Assembly (NCBI GenBank): GCA_030549495.1
Contig: JAUIRK010000761.1
Span: 62,001 to 126,000 of the forward strand
Direction: 5' to 3'
Length of the DNA stretch: 64,000 nt
Origin: Nectonema munidae
Lineage: Eukaryota; Nematomorpha; Nectonematoida; Nectonematidae
The notes below the pieces were generated by a model, which saw nothing but the letters and a program-made list of their open reading frames with translations, had not been told where the DNA came from and made no database searches. Positions 58,246-64,000 of the stretch are shown one piece after another. A program made the translations under genes and the position numbers. The first letter of the stretch is position 1, and every line of letters begins with the position of its first letter.

Positions 58246-58743
58246 TCTATATTATAAGCTAGCGTCTGTGTGTCTGTGTGTCGCTGGAAGCATTCTGATT
58301 GGTTGAATTTATTATATGTTTTGTGTGTATTTTTATATGGTGTGATGAGTTATATGTGTGTATGTGTTTGAAGCATTATGATTGGTTGAAATTATTTATA
58401 TATGTTTTGTGTATATATGTGTTTGAAGCATTCTGATTGGTTGAAATACCTTTTGTATGTATTTTATATGGTGTAATAGAAAAATACACAGAAAAAGTAC
58501 AATTATTCTAAAAACTGATCACCATACCATATAACACTATTAGCAACTCAAAATACACACTACCCAGAATCCTATGTTTCGAGAGCAGCCTAAAGAAAAA
58601 AAACTAGCCGGTCCTGTGGTCGTTTCGAGCGAAGAGAATTTGAATTAGCAACTCAATATACACACTACCCAGAATCCTATGTTTCGAGCGTAGCGAGAAA
58701 CACTTTTTCGAGCGAAGCGAGAAACGACCACGGGACCGGCTAG
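58246..58743 (+). mobile_element. Non-autonomous Helitron, 498 bp
   Basis: Starts TCTATATTATAAGCTAGCG directly after the previous CTAG and ends CGACCACGGGACCGGCTAG at 58743, followed by host T and a (TAA)n/(CTA)n run. Confidence 0.88.
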
Positions 58744-58783
58744 TAATAATAATAATAATACTACTACTACTACCAATACTACT
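58744..58783. repeat. Trinucleotide microsatellite (TAA)n(TAC)n
   Basis: About 40 bp of AAT/ACT repeats at the Helitron border. Confidence 0.85.
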
Positions 58784-59065
58784 TTTTGCACATTTTTACT
58801 TGTTTGATTTGCAGAAAGAATTAAACTGTTTTTCAATATTTCTTTTTAATGATATATATATCATTAGAAAGCTTATCGTTTGCTACATACTCTAGAATAA
58901 TTTATTTTTGCAAAAGTTTTAACATTAATAAATGGACTTTACTTCGAAAAATTTAGTCTAAATTTTTGAAAAAATTACGGACTACCTTTTTATTGAAGCA
59001 TAATGTGAAGATTTTTAAAAAAAATTGAATGAAAATGGTATCATTGGAAAGGTATACTCTTTGTG

Positions 59066-59735
59066 GTTAACATAGGCTAGGTTATACAAATAAATATATT
59101 TTCATTTTTCCAAAATCTGCTTTTATGTGAGGTCAGTCAACTTTTAACTAGTTTCAAAAAATACCAATAATAATTAACGTCATGAATTTATATACTATTT
59201 TTTCAATATTTTATATTCACAAAGGTAAAATATGGTTTTTTACATTTTAAAATTTCATAGTTGAAGAAAACTGTGGAAAATTAATATATATTTTTTACTT
59301 TTTAAAGGTCAGTAGTATAGGTCAATTTAATGTTTTTCTAATAAATTTCAAATTATTTTTGAAATGAAAAATGTTGATCGAATGTACAAGATTTGAAGCT
59401 ATACTCTTTGTGGGTAAAATAGGCTAGGTTTTACAAATAAATATATTTTTATTTTTCCAAAATCCGCTTTTATGTGAGGTCAGTCAACTTTTATCTAGTT
59501 TCAAAAAATACCAATAATTAACGTGATGAGTTTATATATTATTTCTTCAAAATTTTATATTCACAAAGGTAGAATATGGTTTTTAACATTTTAAAATGTC
59601 ATAGTTAAATAAAACTGTCGAAAATTAATATATATTTTTTACTTTTTATGGGTCAGTAGTATAGGTCAGTATAATATTTTTCTAATAAATTTTAAATTAT
59701 TTTTCAAGTGAAAAATGTCGATTAAATGTACGAGT
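59066..59735. repeat. Two-copy tandem duplication, 336-bp period
   Basis: 59066-59401 and 59402-59735 share TACTCTTTGTGG, CCGCTTTTATGTGAGGTCAG, TATATTCACAAAGGTA and TCAGTAGTATAGGTCA. Non-coding. Function unknown. Confidence 0.85.
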
Positions 59736-60236
59736 TTTGTTTGATAATCGTAGTCTATTTTTATTTAGTTTAGATACAACCTTTCTAATTTTTAACGAAG
59801 GGCATTCGTTATATTTATACCGACAGTGTGCGAAGAATAAATCACATTATTGATTGATTTTAGAGCATAATTATGCGAAGAAAGATTAACACATGTTGCA
59901 TTACGCGTTTGTGAGCGCAGTTAATTCTTATCTCACATACGCTTCACCACATCTTTAGCACGCGTGTGTGGTTTTGTCGATTGAATGTACGAGTTTTGTT
60001 GGATAATCGTAGTCTACTTTTATTTAGTTTAGATACAACCTTTCTAATTTTTAACGAAGGGCATTCGTTATATTTATACCGACAGTGTGCGAAGAATAAA
60101 TCACATTATTGATTGATTTTAGCGAATAACTATGCGAAGAAAGATTAACACATGTTGCATTACGCGTTTGTGAGCGCAGTGAATTCTTATCTCGCATACG
60201 CTTCACCACATCTTTAGCACGCGTGTGTGGTTTATT
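59718..60236. repeat. Two-copy tandem duplication, 257-bp period
   Basis: 59718-59974 and 59975-60236 are nearly identical (GTCGATT-AATGTACGAGTT, AACGAAGGGCATTCGTTATA, GTGTGCGAAGAATAAATCAC, CATTACGCGTTTGTGAGCGC). Contains the small inverted repeat GAAGGGCATTC. More GC than the flanks, and recently duplicated. Confidence 0.88.
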
Positions 60237-60616
60237 TTATCGGGCTAGTGTACGCTTAGTTTATTTGTAGTGTTCCTAGCTTAAATCTTAGTCAAATATT
60301 AAAACGCTTATAACTTCCACATTTCTCAACAAAATGCATCATGAGATATACCAAATTAAAGCATTTTTAATGGGCTTTCAAAATACATTACTTATATCAC
60401 AAGTACTTAAGAAATACCTTTTACTGTTTTTATTTTCCATGGGCTTCATACCATTAATTAGCAGATAAGGGATGCATTTTAAACTAAAACATTAATATAT
60501 TTGAAGAAATATTTTTTCAGTATAAAGAGTTTAGAAAACTCTTCTCTAATATGTAATGATACATTCTCATAACCTGTACGGTTGAACGCGGGTAGACAAC
60601 TTGCGTGTTATCTTCA

Positions 60617-62186
60617 ACCCGTATATTACGATGATTCTTCTCCAACCTGTATTCTGCGATGATTCATCTCCAAACTATATACTACAATGATTCATCTCCA
60701 ACCTGTATACTACGATGATTCATCTCCAACCTGTATACTACGATGATTCATCTTCAACCTGTATACTACGATGGTTTCTATTCCATGTACAAATAACTAG
60801 GGAGACAATGTTCAACTTTCTGTTCACAATCTGCTAGATGTAAGATTTGATATACCTCATTCGGGGAGACGATGCTACATAAGTTATTACCTATATACAT
60901 TATACCTGTATACTACGATGATTCATCTCCAACCTGTATACCGCGATAATTCATCTCCAACCTATCAGTTCATATTTTGCTAGATGTAAGATTTGATATA
61001 CCTCATTCGGGGAGAGAATGCTAGATAAGTTATTAATTTTTTCACGATATTAAATAATATTTTTTATCAAATAATCAAAATAAATTATTCTGTAATCAAA
61101 GAATCGAAAAATATCAAACTTTCTGTTCATATTTTGCTACCTCATACGATGTTATAAGTTATTACCTATACTTTGCAATTTGCACGATTTTAAATATTAT
61201 ATTTGTCGAATAATCAAAGAATCGAAAAATGTTCAAATCAAAAAATATTTAATATTTTTAAATATATCGTTGGCTCCCCTTACTTTTAAAATTGAAAGAT
61301 AAACCTAGTCTTTAATAATTAATTTTTATCAAATTATGCACATACGAAACTAAAAGTAAGGGGAGCCAACGATATATTTAAAAAGAATAAATATTTTTTG
61401 ATTTGAACATTTTTCGATTCTTTGATTATTCGACAAATATAATATTTAAAATCGTGCAAATTGCAAAGTATAGGTAATAACTTTTGTAACATCGTATGAG
61501 GTAGCAAAATATGAACAGAAAGTTTGATATTTTTTGATTTTTTAAAGAATATTTTTCGATTCTTTGATTACAGAATTTTATTTTGATTATTTGACAAATA
61601 TAATATTTAAAATAGTGCAAATTGCAAAGTATAGGTAATAACTTTTATAACATCGTATGAGGTAGCAAAATATGAACAGAAAGTTTAATATTTTTCGATT
61701 CTTTGATTACAGAATAATTTATTTTGATTATTTGATAAAATATATTATTTAATATCGTGAAAAAATTAATAACTTATCTAGCATCCTCTCCCCGAATGAG
61801 GTATATCAAATCTTACATCTAGCAAAATATGAACTGATAGGTTGGAGATGAATTATCGCGGTATACAGGTTGGAGGTGAACCATCGTAGTATACAGGTAT
61901 AATGTATATAGGTAATAACTTATGTAGCATCGTCTCCCCGAATGAGGTATATCAAATCTTACATCTAGCAGATTGTGAACAGAAAGTTGAACATTGTCTC
62001 CCTAGTTATTTGTACATGGAATAGAAACCATCGTAGTATACAGGTTGAAGATGAATCATCGTAGTATACAGGTTGGAGATGAATCATCGTAGTATACAGG
62101 TTGGAGATGAATCATTGTAGTATATAGTTTGGAGATGAATCATCGTAGAATACAGGTTGGAGAAGAATCATCGTAATATACGGGTT

Positions 62187-62190
<4 letters not shown>
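60617..62190. repeat. Large palindrome (arms about 0.65-0.8 kb)
   Basis: The left arm, 60617 to about 61288, is the inverse of about 61350 to 62190. The centre is about 60 bp, flanked by GTTGGCTCCCCTTACTTTTA and its inverse. Both arms contain the 28-bp minisatellite and the GATATACCTCATTCGGGGAG blocks. The right arm has an extra duplication of about 135 bp (61430-61680). The right arm is also the start of copy 2 of the 2.4 kb duplication. Confidence 0.88.
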
Positions 62191-62225
<35 letters not shown>

Positions 62226-64000
62226 TAAGTAAGCATTTAATATTGTAAATTAAAGATATATTTGATGATAGATTAATTTCTATATTTAGTAAGCATATAG
62301 AGTAATTTTAAAAATATGAATATATTACAGCATTTCAATTAGTAATTAGATTTGTAGTATTTCGATAATATATTCTTACTAGGTCATTTTTTAGATTCAA
62401 TTTTTGTTAACTATTATAATAAAACTTTCAAGGATCCCCTGTTTGTTTTTGTGATTTATATATTTACACTTATCAGTTGAATTTCGCTGTTTCTCTGTTG
62501 TATAACTATAAGACATATATGTTTGTTTGATTATTATTATTCTTTCTTTCATATTTGCATTTTTTTAAACTATTACTCTATACTTAAATTTTTGTAGTTA
62601 TGCAGATTGAACTTTTTAAATAGGCCCATTTTTGTGTTCAGAAGCTCAGTCCTGCCTCAAATTGGGGGTAAATTCTGTAGAACCTACGTTTTACGTACCC
62701 TGATTTTACTTTCCTGCCAAATGATCAATGACCTTATCCTTATATGCATTATTCAACTATTACACAACACGTTTGTTGTTCTTAACACAAGACTCATACT
62801 CAAGTGTTGACTTATTATGTTCATGTGTTAAGCAAATCATGCGAATTTTGTTTTCGCCTACATATAATAAATGTCATGAGAGTTTTTTTGCATTAGATAT
62901 TGGAAAAATAGAAAAATTCTCCCAGATTTATTTCTAAACACATGCATCAGTATAAAATTCTAATTCAAGTCGTTTTTCAAAAATAAGTTTTTTTATCATA
63001 AGATGTTGGCAAGAAATACATGTCAATCATTTTTTCTATATAACGTGAACAAGCTTTTTTAATTTTAAATTTAAGTGAGTTTTTCTGAATCAAAGAAAAT
63101 TTGGCGTTCATCTTTATACTAACATTATCCACTAATAAATTTCTATCTTCTTTTATTGAAGAAATACTATCACATATTTCTCTCATTGGTGAATCAATAA
63201 GACTTTATTATAAAAACAGCTCAACTCCAAAAGGACATTTATTGAAAAATTTAAAAACTAAAATTCAATATAAAATTTTCAGTATTGCACATTCGAAGTA
63301 GGAGACTTCTACCAATTTTTGCAAATCATCTGGAAATATTCTTTGCAAATTGAATTGCACATGTGGACGGAGACATGATTTATCTGAACAAAAAATTAAT
63401 TGTAATTTATTTATTCAAACAAAATATAAAAAAAATACTGTTTTGTGCGCTCATTTCTAGATCTCTTGCGTTGATGTGGTTTCATGGCTAATTTTTTCGA
63501 GGGGCATCCAACTTGATAACTACCATCTGAACTAACTATAATTAAAGAAACAATTTCCATCAGCGCAAACTTGATATGGAAACATTTTGTCGTTTTGAGT
63601 GAAGCACTTAACTATTTCTAGACTATAAGTGTCTTAAGTTAATGATTCGAATCTCACTGGCTGGAAAAGAGGAAGTTTTTTATATCCTATCGGAATAGTA
63701 GAAGAAATTTTTTCACACTTTCTTTGGAGTGAAATGAATCCATCTTTAATTGCCTTAAAAATGAAATGACGGAATTCCGATTTTATTATATATTAAAAGT
63801 TAGACGGAGGCTCAGAATCTGACCAACTGAGGTAAAAGACAACCTCTGCCGAAAGTTCATAGCTCGAGGTCAGAGGCACTCTACCTCATAAAAATACCTA
63901 GATAAAAATACCACACCATCTTCAACCTTTAGACCGTAGGCTCTGAGTCTGACAAGTTTGGGTTCAAATTCACCTCCACTAAAAGTTCATAGCTAGATGT
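61585..64000 (+). repeat. Large direct duplication, copy 2 (at least 2.4 kb)
   Basis: Near-identical to 45796-48206 (offset 15789-15794) and still matching at the window end, so the true unit is longer or the right border lies outside. Confidence 0.9.

Overview
The window is AT-rich animal DNA dominated by transposons. The piggyBac, mariner, hAT, LINE, Penelope-like and Helitron content, short introns and long simple repeats suggest an arthropod, perhaps a crustacean or copepod. That placement is an inference; nothing here fixes the species. No bacterial or organellar features were seen.

Layout. 0-1.4 kb: the last exons of an unrecognised host gene. 1.5-6.6 kb: a LINE scrap and a broken Penelope-like element with RT and GIY-YIG parts. 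8.3-14 kb: three non-autonomous DNA transposons, including a 3.4 kb TTAA-flanked piggyBac-type element made of tandem repeats and a 1.05 kb hAT with a perfect 8-bp target duplication. 15-24.5 kb: remnants of piggyBac, mariner, hAT and LINE elements, and one structurally complete but decayed piggyBac (18473-21916) holding a 311-bp (AC)n tract. 25.9-31.9 kb: the one clear, intact conserved host gene, an intronless HECT E3 ubiquitin ligase of the TRIP12 family. 32.5-34.2 kb: another decayed piggyBac. 34.2-35.5 kb: a pair of 0.41 kb direct repeats with a TATA box, a poly(A) signal and a hammerhead-like core.

35.8-45.8 kb and 57.5-58.7 kb form a Helitron nest. One autonomous-looking Helitron with an uninterrupted 1.6-kilo-residue Rep/PIF1 helicase is surrounded by about ten short copies that share both its termini. 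Several are joined head to tail with no spacer, and others are joined tail to tail through one shared 3' module. This is the most complete mobile system in the window.

45.8-48.2 kb is repeated almost exactly at 61.6-64 kb, and the second copy grows out of a 1.6 kb palindrome. 49.4-53.7 kb is a satellite array (about 190-bp monomers, each with a 16-bp palindrome) with a recent 547-bp higher-order duplication. 54.3-57.5 kb holds a hAT remnant, the last two exons of an unrecognised host gene on the minus strand, and a fourth piggyBac cut by a Helitron unit.

The host genes show no functional link to each other; they are islands in repeats. The Helitron copies do form a system: one helicase gene could serve all copies that carry its ends.
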